Source: JBMYRH01 sp049602155
GTDB lineage: Bacteria > Myxococcota_A > UBA9042 > PHBI01 > JBMYRH01
Assembly (NCBI GenBank): GCA_049602155.1
Contig: JBMYRH010000013.1
Coordinates: 116,811-180,810, forward strand
DNA: 64,000 bases
Direction of reading: 5' to 3'
Part shown: positions 51,286-59,984 of the stretch, one piece after another
Numbering within the stretch: position 1 is the first letter of the stretch
Layout: each line of letters begins with the position of its first letter
Notes under the pieces: generated by a model
What the model was told of the DNA's origin: nothing
Databases searched by the model: none
The model's input: the letters and a program-made list of their open reading frames with translations, nothing else
Program-made: the position numbers and the translations under genes

Positions 51286-51954
51286 ATGAGCAGTGAATCG
51301 GCGCAGAAGTCGCTTGGAGATCGGATTCAGGACCGAGCCGCTGATCTGGTCGGGCGGCCCGGTTTTTGGCTGTGCTTTCTGTGCATCATTGCGAGCTATC
51401 CCTTCTACCGTGCGTTTACGCAGGTGTTGCCAAAGCCGCTCCCAGTCCTGAGTCAGGTCGCTGACTTTGAGCTGTCTGACGAATACGGGCAGCCGTACGG
51501 AACAAAGCAGCTGAAGTATAAGATGTGGGTCGCAGTCTCGATCTGCACGGCGTGCCCCGATCAGGTCGTGGAGATGGGCAAGAGGCTCTTCCAGATTCAG
51601 CATCGCTCACGCGGAGTCGGGAAGCGCTTTCGCTTGGTCAGCATCACGCGCGATCCCGAGCGCGACACCCCCAAGACCCTCGAAGCGTGGGGCAAGGGGC
51701 TGCGTTATAGTCCGCGGATGTGGACGCTCTTATCCGGGCCTAAGGCGCACCTAGACAAGATCCACACCAACATCTTCAGCCCGCCCGCCGTCGAGCAGAA
51801 GCTCCCAGGCTCGCGCGCCGATCTGGAGACCCGCTTCAAGGTCGCCTTGATCGACACCGAGGGGCAGATTCGAGGGTACTTTGATATCCGCGATGATGAA
51901 GGGCTTGAGGCGCTCCTTGGCGCCATGCGCATGGTCATTAACCGGGGGTATTGA
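51286..51954 (+). CDS. Sco1/SenC-like protein with altered metal site
   Basis: 222 residues. One membrane helix (26-42), then a thioredoxin-like Sco fold (SITRDPERDTPKTLEAWG is the Sco signature). The Cys pair is CTAC (87 and 90, CxxC not CxxxC) and the His ligand position before the FKVALID strand reads DLETR, with no His. So copper binding of the usual kind is unlikely; thiol-disulfide redox work is possible. It follows the FGE-like gene with GAGGAG overlapping the gap, so they are probably cotranscribed; FGE needs copper, which makes the pairing interesting. Confidence 0.75.
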   Translation: MSSESAQKSLGDRIQDRAADLVGRPGFWLCFLCIIASYPFYRAFTQVLPKPLPVLSQVADFELSDEYGQPYGTKQLKYKMWVAVSICTACPDQVVEMGKRLFQIQHRSRGVGKRFRLVSITRDPERDTPKTLEAWGKGLRYSPRMWTLLSGPKAHLDKIHTNIFSPPAVEQKLPGSRADLETRFKVALIDTEGQIRGYFDIRDDEGLEALLGAMRMVINRGY

Positions 51955-52063
51955 TGACCAACGTTCACCGGATAAATTTGGATGTTCCTGGTGCTGAGGG
52001 ACGATTGAGCTGCGCTTTTGCGGTGCACCAGCGGAGCACTGCGTCATACATCGAGACGTGGTC

Positions 52064-52669
52064 ATGTTGAGGCGAGCCATCGGTAAGTTTGTGCTGGCGG
52101 TCAGCGGCTGGAAGATCGCCGGGACGCTCCCTGAGCGGGAGAAGTACGTGCTGATCGCCGCACCACATACGAGCAATTGGGATCTCGTGTACATGCTCGC
52201 GATCGCGTTCGTGCTCGGGATGAGGATCAACTGGATGGGCAAGGACACGCTCTTTAAGCCCCCCTTTGGCTTCCTCCTCAAGTGGCTTGGTGGGGTCGCG
52301 ATCGATCGGTCTAAGACGAACAACGTGGTTCAGGCGATGGCGGACGAGTTCACGACGCGTGACCGCCTTATCCTCGCGGTGCCCCCGTCTGGGACCCGCG
52401 GGCGCCGCGACTTTTGGAAGTCCGGCTTTTACCACATCGCCCGGACGGCTCAGGTGCCCATCGTGATGGGGTACCTCGACTATGCGACGAAGACCGGCGG
52501 CTTTGGTCCGAATCACCTCGTCCCAGGGGACGACCTCGTCTCGGACATGAATGAGATTCGTGCTTTTTACGGTACGCTTCAGGGCAAGTTCCCCGAGAAG
52601 GTGAGCCCCGCACGCTTGCGCGACGAAGGGGCTGAGGCGGCGTCTGATGCACGCCCTGCGGCCGACTAG
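52064..52669 (+). CDS. Small PlsC-type acyltransferase
   Basis: 201 residues from ATG 52064 (GTG 52058 is close). The HX4D motif is PHTSNWD; the usual FPEGTR block is VPPSGTR, as in a short subfamily of 1-acyl-glycerol-3-phosphate acyltransferase-like proteins. Membrane-associated acyl transfer to a glycerolipid is predicted. It overlaps the next gene by 23 bases if that gene starts at 52647. Confidence 0.8.
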   Translation: MLRRAIGKFVLAVSGWKIAGTLPEREKYVLIAAPHTSNWDLVYMLAIAFVLGMRINWMGKDTLFKPPFGFLLKWLGGVAIDRSKTNNVVQAMADEFTTRDRLILAVPPSGTRGRRDFWKSGFYHIARTAQVPIVMGYLDYATKTGGFGPNHLVPGDDLVSDMNEIRAFYGTLQGKFPEKVSPARLRDEGAEAASDARPAAD

Positions 52670-53309
52670 CCGTCGCATGAAGGTGGCCAAGGTACTCGGG
52701 CTCCTCCTCCTCGGGTGGAGCGCCACTGCGCTGGCTGAGGACGCGGCCGTCACATCGCCACCTTCTGTGCTCTTATACGGCTTTGAGCCCTACGCTGAGG
52801 TCGACGTAAACCCGACGGGGCCCTACGTCGCACAGCTCGCTAGTGGTCACCCCGAGCGTCGCGCTGCGGTCCTCTCCGTGTCCCCGCCAGCAGCGATGGG
52901 GAGGCTCTTCGACTTGATGGAAGAGGCCCCCGACGTGATCATTGGGTTCGGCGTCCGCACGGATGTCACGGGGATCGAGGTGAACACGGCTGCGACGAAC
53001 TGGATCTCGATGCGCACGGAGGGCGAGCTCCCCTATTTTGGAGAGCTTGAGCCCGGTTTGCCGAGCGCGGTAGGCATCAGGGAGCCCTGGCGACGTGAGG
53101 TGGAGGCGACGATCAAGGCGAGCGGTGTGGTCGCGACCTTGAGCCCCGATGCTGGCCTCCATGCGTGCAACCTCACGTTCTTCCAGTCCCTCATCCACGC
53201 TGCGCCAGAGGCCCGGGTGCTTTTTATTCATGTGGCCCCAGATCTGTTCAGTCGGCCAGGCCTCGAAGCCCAGCTGACGCGCCTGGTGAATGCCTTGCTC
53301 AGCCCTTAG
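52647..53309 (+). CDS. Exported pyroglutamyl-peptidase-like protein (peptidase C15)
   Basis: 220 residues. Signal peptide 1-30 (the ATG at 52677 is an alternative start). The C15 fold signature LLYGFEPYAEVDVNPTG is at 42-58, catalytic Cys174 is in DAGLHACN, His195 in FIHVAP, and Glu111 in GIEVN is a candidate third residue. Pyroglutamyl peptidases are normally cytoplasmic, so an exported one is unusual. Convergent 4-base overlap with the SGNH gene. Confidence 0.75.
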   Translation: MHALRPTSRRMKVAKVLGLLLLGWSATALAEDAAVTSPPSVLLYGFEPYAEVDVNPTGPYVAQLASGHPERRAAVLSVSPPAAMGRLFDLMEEAPDVIIGFGVRTDVTGIEVNTAATNWISMRTEGELPYFGELEPGLPSAVGIREPWRREVEATIKASGVVATLSPDAGLHACNLTFFQSLIHAAPEARVLFIHVAPDLFSRPGLEAQLTRLVNALLSP

Positions 53310-54550
53310 GGCGCGCTTGGAGGGAGCCAGCGTCTGCGCTCAAGTTCAGCCGCGATGACCTGCGCTGCATGGGTGTGCGCGACCTCGTTTGGGTGATGGT
53401 CGGTCGGGTGAACATGGAGCGCGGCTGCGTCACGATCGGCGAATGAAGGCAGCAGATCGAGGTGGGCGATCCCCCTGCTCTCTAAGGCGGTTTGAAGGCG
53501 CTCGTGGATCGCGGCAAAGGGGTAGTGGTCTAAGGACTCCAGCAGCGGCCATAAGACGACGAGGAAGTGTCCACCTCCATCGGTGACGAGCTCGTTCATC
53601 GCAGCGATAAGGTCCATTGCCGTGCGGAATGCTTCCTGATTCTCTGGGGCGTAGGTGTCCTCATAGAAGCGCATTGTGCGTTGGTGGATCGTTCGGTTGG
53701 CGAGGCGCTCTCTCACGAGCCGTACGAGCGCTGATTGTCGCGCAAGAGGCCCCCAGAATGGGGCGTCCATCACCGCCTCGGCGTACCGCTGACGGTTGGG
53801 GAACTGAAAAGCGATGTCCGTCCCATCAGCGGGAGGTGCATGGTTCAGCGGCACGTCATTGAGCACGAAGGCATAGATGACCGTCTTTGGCCGATGACGA
53901 TCCCGATGGGACAAGTAGCGTTTGGCCGTGTGGCTCGTGAAGGAGGCCGCTTTACCGCAGTTCACGACCTCCACGCGATCACCTAGGGTGGTGTCCAGCT
54001 GAGCGGGCCATGTGTCCTTGGCGAAGACCCCGACACCGTCAGTGAAGGAGTCCCCTAGGGCCATGATGCGATGCACATCACGATCAGGGTCAACCGCTCC
54101 CTCGTCGCAGCTGCGCCAGACGTCGGTCAGTGGACCGGCGCACCACGCGACAGTCTCCGGGTCATCAAGGTAGCGCGCCTCCTTGAAGTAGCCCCTCGGG
54201 TTGTCGTGATAGCAGCCGTCTCGGACCTTCACGTGCGTCGCCCACTGATCGACGGTCAGGCGCAAGACCACCTCCATGGCCCCGAAGCTCACCATGAGGC
54301 TCGTGACGGCCAAGAGGCGCTTCCCCTGGGCGGCCTTACCCTCGGCGACCGCCCGTCGCGTCATGAAGCCTGCAAGCAGCGTCATCACGCCCCACGGCGC
54401 GAGCCCCCAAGGTCCCATCGGTGCACCGCGACGACTGCGCTCGAGCTCTGCGTCTCTCCCGGGGTTCAGGACGTCCCCCGATGTGGAGGCGTGGCCGAGA
54501 GATGCGGTGCTCAGGGTGAGCAAACAGGCGAGCATGAAGATGCGAATCAC
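53306..54550 (-). CDS. SGNH/GDSL-family hydrolase-like membrane protein
   Basis: 414 residues. Signal 1-21, two helices (about 49-65 and 79-99), then a periplasmic SGNH domain: Ser168 in ALGDSFTDG, Asn in NCGK, and the late HPTDHHPNEVAH bearing the Asp/His dyad. Family members deacylate or acetylate-modify glycans and lipids. No sugar locus is attached, so the target is unknown. Divergent from the TetR gene with 71 bases between starts. Confidence 0.75.
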   Translation of the reverse strand: MIRIFMLACLLTLSTASLGHASTSGDVLNPGRDAELERSRRGAPMGPWGLAPWGVMTLLAGFMTRRAVAEGKAAQGKRLLAVTSLMVSFGAMEVVLRLTVDQWATHVKVRDGCYHDNPRGYFKEARYLDDPETVAWCAGPLTDVWRSCDEGAVDPDRDVHRIMALGDSFTDGVGVFAKDTWPAQLDTTLGDRVEVVNCGKAASFTSHTAKRYLSHRDRHRPKTVIYAFVLNDVPLNHAPPADGTDIAFQFPNRQRYAEAVMDAPFWGPLARQSALVRLVRERLANRTIHQRTMRFYEDTYAPENQEAFRTAMDLIAAMNELVTDGGGHFLVVLWPLLESLDHYPFAAIHERLQTALESRGIAHLDLLPSFADRDAAALHVHPTDHHPNEVAHTHAAQVIAAELERRRWLPPSAP

Positions 54551-54592
54551 TCCTCACAGCTAGCGCCCCAGTTGGCGGATTGTCAATTCGCC

Positions 54593-54636
54593 TTGACATT
54601 AAAGTGAACGGCGTTCACATTATGAACATGGTTCAC
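54593..54636 (+). promoter_or_regulatory. TetR-gene promoter with two tandem operators
   Basis: TTGACA (54593-54598) is followed by half-sites GTGAAC (54604), GTTCAC (54613), ATGAAC (54622) and GTTCAC (54631), each 9 bases after the last. They form two 15-bp palindromes, 54604-54618 and 54622-54636, 18 bp apart. CATTAT (54618-54623) is a weak -10. The second palindrome covers the start codon(s), implying autorepression; the mRNA may be nearly leaderless, since no ribosome site is visible. Confidence 0.65.
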
Positions 54637-55374
54637 CAAGGCAGCACAGCAGTTGAAGAGAAAGCGCCCCTGGGGCGCCGAGAGAGGAAGCGCCAGGCGC
54701 GCATCGAGGGGATCCTCGATATGGGCATGACGCTCTTGGCCGAGGGCGGCTTGGATGCGTTGACCACTCACGCCTTGGCCAAGCGCCTCGACCTGGCGGT
54801 GGGGGCGCTCTATCGCTACTTCCCATCGAAGGGGGCGTTGATCGCGGGGCTTGAGCGCCGCGTGGTCGCGGAGCTTCAGGCGGAGCTCGGCGCGATCGTG
54901 GAGGCTGCAGAGCAGCGGTGGGCTGACGAGCGCGACGCGTGGGGGCGGTTAGCCCCGATCCTCGCCTTGGCTGCTGGGTTTCGTGAGCTTACGCAGCGGC
55001 GGCCCGAGCGGATGGGCCTCATTGGCCGGATCATGGCAGAGCCTGAGCACATCCTCCCTCGCGAAGAGGGCGAGCGAGTGATCTCGGACGCCATCGGGCT
55101 GTTGATGGTGTTGAAGACGCCCTTTGACGCGGCGTCAGAGGCTGGGATCTTGTGCCATGGCGAGGACATCTTGAGGCCGCTGCTCTTTTGGGCGGGTCTC
55201 CGCAGCGTGTTGCAGACTTTTAAGCTCGAGACCTTTGCGCCGACTGTGATCCGCCCGGACGCACTCTACGACGGCATGGTCACGTCGCTCTTATGTGGTT
55301 GGGGGGCTCAGCCCGCTGACGTTGCCCGCGCCCGCGCCGAGGTCGTCGCGTCGCGCATCATCGAGGAGGCTTGA
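54622..55374 (+). CDS. TetR/AcrR family transcriptional regulator
   Basis: 250 residues from ATG 54622 (ATG 54628 is equally possible; no ribosome site). The N-terminal helix-turn-helix is at about 47-68 (ALAKRLDLAVGALYRYFPSK) and the rest is the helical ligand domain. The tandem palindromes over its start point to autoregulation. It ends one base before the ATG of the hydroxylase-family gene, so the pair is one operon and lipid ligands are a reasonable guess. Confidence 0.85.
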   Translation: MNMVHQGSTAVEEKAPLGRRERKRQARIEGILDMGMTLLAEGGLDALTTHALAKRLDLAVGALYRYFPSKGALIAGLERRVVAELQAELGAIVEAAEQRWADERDAWGRLAPILALAAGFRELTQRRPERMGLIGRIMAEPEHILPREEGERVISDAIGLLMVLKTPFDAASEAGILCHGEDILRPLLFWAGLRSVLQTFKLETFAPTVIRPDALYDGMVTSLLCGWGAQPADVARARAEVVASRIIEEA

Positions 55375-55375
55375 G

Positions 55376-55945
55376 ATGAGTATTGTGTGGGCTGTGATCG
55401 CCGGTGCCTTCGCTTGGACGTTCACCGAGTACGGGATGCATCATTGGAACGGGCACCTGTCAAAGGGCAAGTTGACCTTCTCTAAAGAGCACCTCGCTCA
55501 TCATAAGAAGTTTGATTACGAGTCTCCGTGGACCACTCAGGTCAAAATGGCGATCCCAATCCTTGGCGCCGCCTTTGGTGGGGCTTGGCTCGTCGGGGGG
55601 CTGACCGTCGCGATCGCGTTCACGCTCAGCCTAGGTGGCTCCTACCTGGCCTACGGTTGGTTGCATGATGCGTGTCACGTCAGCGCGCCGAAGACCGCGT
55701 TTGGTCGATGGGCGAGGCGTCACCACTTCTATCACCACTTTACGAGCGCCAAGTACAACCATGGCGTGACATCTCCCCTCTGGGACATCGTCTTTCGCAC
55801 CTACCGCGCCCCCGGCCTCATCCGTGTGCCACCTCGTCAGGTCATGCCTTGGTTGGTCGACGAGGATGGGAAGGTGAAGCCGGAGTTCGCCGACCACTAC
55901 GAGCTGATCGTCAAGCGCGCACCGAAGCACGCAGCTGCAGCCTAG
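55376..55945 (+). CDS. Fatty acid hydroxylase superfamily protein
   Basis: 189 residues from ATG 55376 with GAGGAGG ahead. His clusters HHWNGH (22-27), HLAHH (39-43), HDACH and HHFYHHF form the di-iron site of the membrane fatty-acid hydroxylase/sterol desaturase family. Four helices fit. It would hydroxylate or desaturate a lipid using O2. Coupled to the TetR gene; converges on the PreA-like gene with a 4-base overlap. Confidence 0.8.
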   Translation: MSIVWAVIAGAFAWTFTEYGMHHWNGHLSKGKLTFSKEHLAHHKKFDYESPWTTQVKMAIPILGAAFGGAWLVGGLTVAIAFTLSLGGSYLAYGWLHDACHVSAPKTAFGRWARRHHFYHHFTSAKYNHGVTSPLWDIVFRTYRAPGLIRVPPRQVMPWLVDEDGKVKPEFADHYELIVKRAPKHAAAA

Positions 55946-57063
55946 CGCTCGCTGGTGAGCGCTGCGGCCTCTTCGGTGAAGTCGCCTTTGCCCCACTCGG
56001 AGTCATTGGTGACCCGCTTCTTGGCGGCCATCTCTGCTTTACGCTGCGCGCGCGCTTCCGCCTGTCGGTCCACCAAGTCGTGGTGCGTCGTGAAGTATTG
56101 GAGGCTGTGACCGACCGCATCCTGGAGGGTCTCGAAGCCGTGCTCGTCGAGGCGCGCCTCGAGGCCATCGATCATCTCGCTGACCATATCAAAGCCGTGG
56201 AGCATTGGCCCCGTGCAGGATTGGACGGTCTGAGCGCCGACTAAGATGTGCTCGAAGGCGTCGTCCGCGTTACGGATGCCGCCAATGCCGCAGAGAGAGG
56301 CAGAGCTGCCCAACGCCCGAGCCAACTCGGAGACCATGCGCAGCGCGATGGGCTTTACCGCGAGGTAGGAGTAGCCGCCTGGTGTGGAGTGACCTGCCAC
56401 TGTTGGCAGGGGCTTGAGGTCTTTCAGGTTGATCCCGATCACACCCAAGATGGTGTTGATCGCGGCGATGCCGTGTGCGCCACCGGCGACGGCGGCCCTG
56501 GCGGGGACGGTGATGTCGGTGATGTTCGGGGTCATTTTGGCCCAGACCGGGATGTCGACTGCCTCGACGACCCAGCGTGTGACCTCTTCGACCTGCGCGG
56601 GGTCTTGGCCCATCGCTGCACCCATGCCGCGCTCTGGGTGACCATGGGGGCAGGAGAAGTTCAGCTCGATCGCGTCGACACCACAGGCGGCGGAGCGACC
56701 GGCGACCTCTTGCCAGCGCCCTTTGTCATAGCTCTCCATGACCGACGCGATGAGGATGCGGTCTGGGTACGCATCCTTGGTGGTCTTGTAGTAGCCCTCC
56801 CAGTCCTCCATCGAGCGATCGCTGATGAGCTCGATATTCTGGAACCCGATGGTCTGTCCATCGTCGGTCTTCAGCTTTCCGTAGCGCGGGGAGACGTTGG
56901 TGACAGGGGTCGTGGTCAGCGCGGCGGTCTTCGCGACGACGCCCCCCCAGCCGGCCTTAAAGGCGTTGCACATCACTCGGGCGTTTGTGCTTGGCGGGCC
57001 GCTCCCGATGATGAACGGGTTATCGAACTTGAGGCCGTTGACTTCGATAGAGAGCTTGGACAT
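55942..57063 (-). CDS. preA: Dihydropyrimidine dehydrogenase subunit, PreA/PydA-like, without ferredoxin domain
   Basis: 373 residues. The dihydroorotate-dehydrogenase-like TIM barrel is complete: NPFIIGSGPP at the start, catalytic Cys138 in NFSCPHG, NTILG and CGIGGI for FMN. E. coli PreA (411 residues) has a C-terminal two-cluster ferredoxin domain; here the C-terminus has no Cys cluster and is replaced by a charged helix. It reduces uracil or thymine to the 5,6-dihydro base. The flavin/Fe-S partner PreT is not in the window. Last gene of the operon. Confidence 0.88.
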   Translation of the reverse strand: MSKLSIEVNGLKFDNPFIIGSGPPSTNARVMCNAFKAGWGGVVAKTAALTTTPVTNVSPRYGKLKTDDGQTIGFQNIELISDRSMEDWEGYYKTTKDAYPDRILIASVMESYDKGRWQEVAGRSAACGVDAIELNFSCPHGHPERGMGAAMGQDPAQVEEVTRWVVEAVDIPVWAKMTPNITDITVPARAAVAGGAHGIAAINTILGVIGINLKDLKPLPTVAGHSTPGGYSYLAVKPIALRMVSELARALGSSASLCGIGGIRNADDAFEHILVGAQTVQSCTGPMLHGFDMVSEMIDGLEARLDEHGFETLQDAVGHSLQYFTTHHDLVDRQAEARAQRKAEMAAKKRVTNDSEWGKGDFTEEAAALTSER

Positions 57064-57160
57064 TGGGACTCCGCGTGCGTTTCAGACCGGGGTGCACAGA
57101 CTAAGCGCGACGGTCTTCTTGGGCCATTATCTCGCGTTGAGGCTAGCGGGGCAATGCTGG

Positions 57161-58480
57161 CTAACCTTCGAACGCCTCGTCTGTGATGTCGAGGCCACGA
57201 TCGATGATCGCGAATGCCTCTCTGAGTTGCTCTTCTGTGATGCAAAGCGGCGGATTGCACATGAAGTGCGACCACCGCACGAAGGTGAAGAGGCCATTGT
57301 CGCGCAGGTATTTACCGAACGCCGTCATCGCGGGGTGACCGCCATTGTACGGCGCGATCAGGTCCCCGCGGCTGTTTTTCTGCACGTCCATCATCCCGAA
57401 GAGCCCGATGCAGCGCCCCTCGCGGACCGATGGGTGCTTGGCCACCAGGCGATCCATCTCCTGACGCATGATGACGCCCATCCGCTGAGCGTTGCCGACC
57501 ATGTCCTCGTCGATCATGACCTGGAGCACGGCCTCGGCGGTGGCCATCGAGAGTGCGTGGCAGCTGTAGGTGAGCCCTCCCCAGAAGACGTTCTCTCGGA
57601 AGTGATTCGCGATGTCGTCGCTCACCGCCATACAACCCAATGGCGCATAAGCGCTCGTGAGCCCCTTGGCCATGGTGCAGATGTCGGGGACGATGTCGCC
57701 GTGCTCAAAGGCGAACATCTTGCCGGTGCGGCCGAACCCAGCCATCACTTCATCGCAGACGAGCAGGATGCCGTACTTCTCCAAGAGCGCCTTGAGGCCC
57801 TTTAGGTAGCCCTCGGGCGGGGCCAAGATGCCGTTGGTCCCGGTGACCGTCTCGATGAACATCGCGGCGATCTTGTCCGGCCCCTCGTAGGTGATGACCT
57901 CTTCCAGGTAGGTGAGGTTGTTCGCCACGATCTCGGCGTCGGTCTGACCGAAGCTGTAGTCGTAGGGGCGGGGATCCATCACGTGGACCACGCCGGGCAT
58001 CCCCGGCTCATTGGCGAGCCGCCTGGGGTCACCGGTGAGCTGCATCGTGGCGTTCGTCGCGCCGTGGTAGCTGCGGTAGCGGGCGAGGATCTTGTGGCGC
58101 CCTGTGTAGAGCCTGGCGGCCTTGATGGCGTTCTCGTTGGCCTCTGCCCCACCGAGGGTGAAGAAGAAGGTGTTGAGGTGGCCCGGCGTAATCTCGCTCA
58201 GCATCTTGCCGAGGCGGGCCCGGACAGCGGTCGCAGTCCCAGGGTAGACGTAGGTCAGTTGATCGACCTGAGCCTTCATCGCCTCGCGGACCTTCGGGTG
58301 ACCGTGGCCGATATTGACGCACATCAGCTGACTGTTGAAGTCGATGATGCGTTCGCCCGAAGGCGTGTACATGTAGATGCCCTCAGCGCGCTCGATAGGT
58401 AGCGGGTTGACCGCTTCGCCTTTGGCCCAAGTGTACATCGTGTGCTCTTTGCACAGCGCGATCATCTCGTCGGTGTTCAT
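57161..58480 (-). CDS. Class III omega-amino-acid aminotransferase
   Basis: 439 residues. PLP Lys272 in TMAKGLTSAY, Asp243 in CDEVMAGFGRTG, and GGAEANENAIKAAR near 110-123 for the phosphate. In this operon the natural substrate is beta-alanine or 3-aminoisobutyrate, products of pyrimidine breakdown, giving malonate semialdehyde or methylmalonate semialdehyde. It lies 10 bases after the dehydrogenase gene. Confidence 0.88.
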   Translation of the reverse strand: MNTDEMIALCKEHTMYTWAKGEAVNPLPIERAEGIYMYTPSGERIIDFNSQLMCVNIGHGHPKVREAMKAQVDQLTYVYPGTATAVRARLGKMLSEITPGHLNTFFFTLGGAEANENAIKAARLYTGRHKILARYRSYHGATNATMQLTGDPRRLANEPGMPGVVHVMDPRPYDYSFGQTDAEIVANNLTYLEEVITYEGPDKIAAMFIETVTGTNGILAPPEGYLKGLKALLEKYGILLVCDEVMAGFGRTGKMFAFEHGDIVPDICTMAKGLTSAYAPLGCMAVSDDIANHFRENVFWGGLTYSCHALSMATAEAVLQVMIDEDMVGNAQRMGVIMRQEMDRLVAKHPSVREGRCIGLFGMMDVQKNSRGDLIAPYNGGHPAMTAFGKYLRDNGLFTFVRWSHFMCNPPLCITEEQLREAFAIIDRGLDITDEAFEG

Positions 58481-58490
58481 GTCGTTGCCC

Positions 58491-59984
58491 CTAAGACATC
58501 CAAGTCGCGTCGCTCGCCATCTCCCAGCGGCTGGTCACCTTTCGGGGACGTGTCCAGAAGCGGAAGCCGTCGTAGCCCGTGATGTCACCGTGGCCGAACT
58601 TGGAGTCATTCCAGCCGCCGAAGGCGAAGGGTTCACGCGGGACCGGCACGCCGATATTGACGCCACACATGCCCGCAGTGAAGCGGTCGATAGCGTAGCG
58701 CGCCACGCCTCCGTTGGTGGTGAAGATCGCAGCCGCGTTACCGTAGGGGCTTGAGTTCTCGAGCGCGATGGCCTCGTCGAGGGTGTCGACGTGGACGATC
58801 GACATCACAGGTCCGAAGATCTCCTCGCAGCTCGCAGGCATATCCGGTGAGACGTTGTCGATGAGCGTCGGCCCCACCCAGTTGCCGGGCTGTCCGTCGA
58901 CCCCAGCCTGCCGGCCGTCGACCAAGACCGTGGCGCCGCGCGCCTCAGCGTCGGAGATGTAGCGGTTGATGCGCTCGACACTCTGAGGGTTGATGATGGC
59001 GCCCATATCGTCACCGAGGGCCATCTCTTTGGTCTGGGTCACCATGGCGTCGATGATGTGCTGGACGTCGCCGACGGCGACCATGACGCTGGCCGCCATG
59101 CAGCGCTGACCGGCGCAGCCGTAGGCTGAAGCGACCATCGTTGTCGCTGTCAGGTTGAGCTCGGCGTCGGGCACGACCACGAGGTGGTTCTTTGCGCCAC
59201 CAAGGCACAGCATCTTCTTGCCGGTCTTGGAGCCCCGCTCGTAGACGATCTTGGCGACCTTCGTCGAGCCAACAAAGGCGACTGCGCCGATCTCAGGGTG
59301 ATCACAGATGCCCTCAACGGCCTCTTTTCCACCATTGATGATGTTCAAGACACCATCAGGGAGACCGGCCTCCTTGAAGAGCTCAGCGAGCCGCATGGCG
59401 CTGTACGGCACCTGCTCTGAGGGCTTGAGCACAAATGTGTTCCCGCTCACGAGCGCCTGCGGGAGCATCCACAAGGGCACCATCGTCGGGAAGTTAAAGG
59501 GCACGATGCCGCCGCAGACGCCCACGGGCTCGTGAGTCACCTCACAGTTGATGCCGCGGCTCACGTCGAGGTTCTCGCCTTGAGAGAGGTTCGGGAGCGA
59601 GGTGCCGAACTCGACGCACTCGATGCCCTTCAGCACGCTCCCTCGAGCCTGCGCGATGGTCTTGCCGTTCTCGTGGCTCAGCAGCCAGCTCAGCTCGTCG
59701 ATGTGCTCTTCCATGAGCTGCTTCATGCGGAAGAGGACCTGCACACGCTCTTTGAGCGGCGTCGTCCGCCAGCCCTTTAGAGCTGCTGAGGCGGCTTCGA
59801 CGGCGGCGTCCACGTCCGCGCGGTCTGACCAGACGACCTGGCCCATGGTTTTTTTGTGACGGGGGTTATCGACGTCGATGGTCTTGCCGCTCTGGGCGTC
59901 GACCCACTGGCCGCCGATCCAGTTCTTACAGTCGACGTAGGAGACGAAGTCGTAGTCGCGGGCTGCGAAGTTAAAATCAGGCAT
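58491..59984 (-). CDS. mmsA: Methylmalonate-semialdehyde dehydrogenase (CoA-acylating)
   Basis: 497 residues. Aldehyde dehydrogenase fold with PFNFP (162-166), FVGSTKVA for NAD, and catalytic Cys295 in AGQRCMA. The general-base Glu of ordinary ALDHs is replaced (LCLGGAKNH), as in CoA-acylating MmsA enzymes. It turns methylmalonate or malonate semialdehyde into propionyl- or acetyl-CoA. Its start overlaps the transporter stop by 8 bases. Confidence 0.92.
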   Translation of the reverse strand: MPDFNFAARDYDFVSYVDCKNWIGGQWVDAQSGKTIDVDNPRHKKTMGQVVWSDRADVDAAVEAASAALKGWRTTPLKERVQVLFRMKQLMEEHIDELSWLLSHENGKTIAQARGSVLKGIECVEFGTSLPNLSQGENLDVSRGINCEVTHEPVGVCGGIVPFNFPTMVPLWMLPQALVSGNTFVLKPSEQVPYSAMRLAELFKEAGLPDGVLNIINGGKEAVEGICDHPEIGAVAFVGSTKVAKIVYERGSKTGKKMLCLGGAKNHLVVVPDAELNLTATTMVASAYGCAGQRCMAASVMVAVGDVQHIIDAMVTQTKEMALGDDMGAIINPQSVERINRYISDAEARGATVLVDGRQAGVDGQPGNWVGPTLIDNVSPDMPASCEEIFGPVMSIVHVDTLDEAIALENSSPYGNAAAIFTTNGGVARYAIDRFTAGMCGVNIGVPVPREPFAFGGWNDSKFGHGDITGYDGFRFWTRPRKVTSRWEMASDATWMS

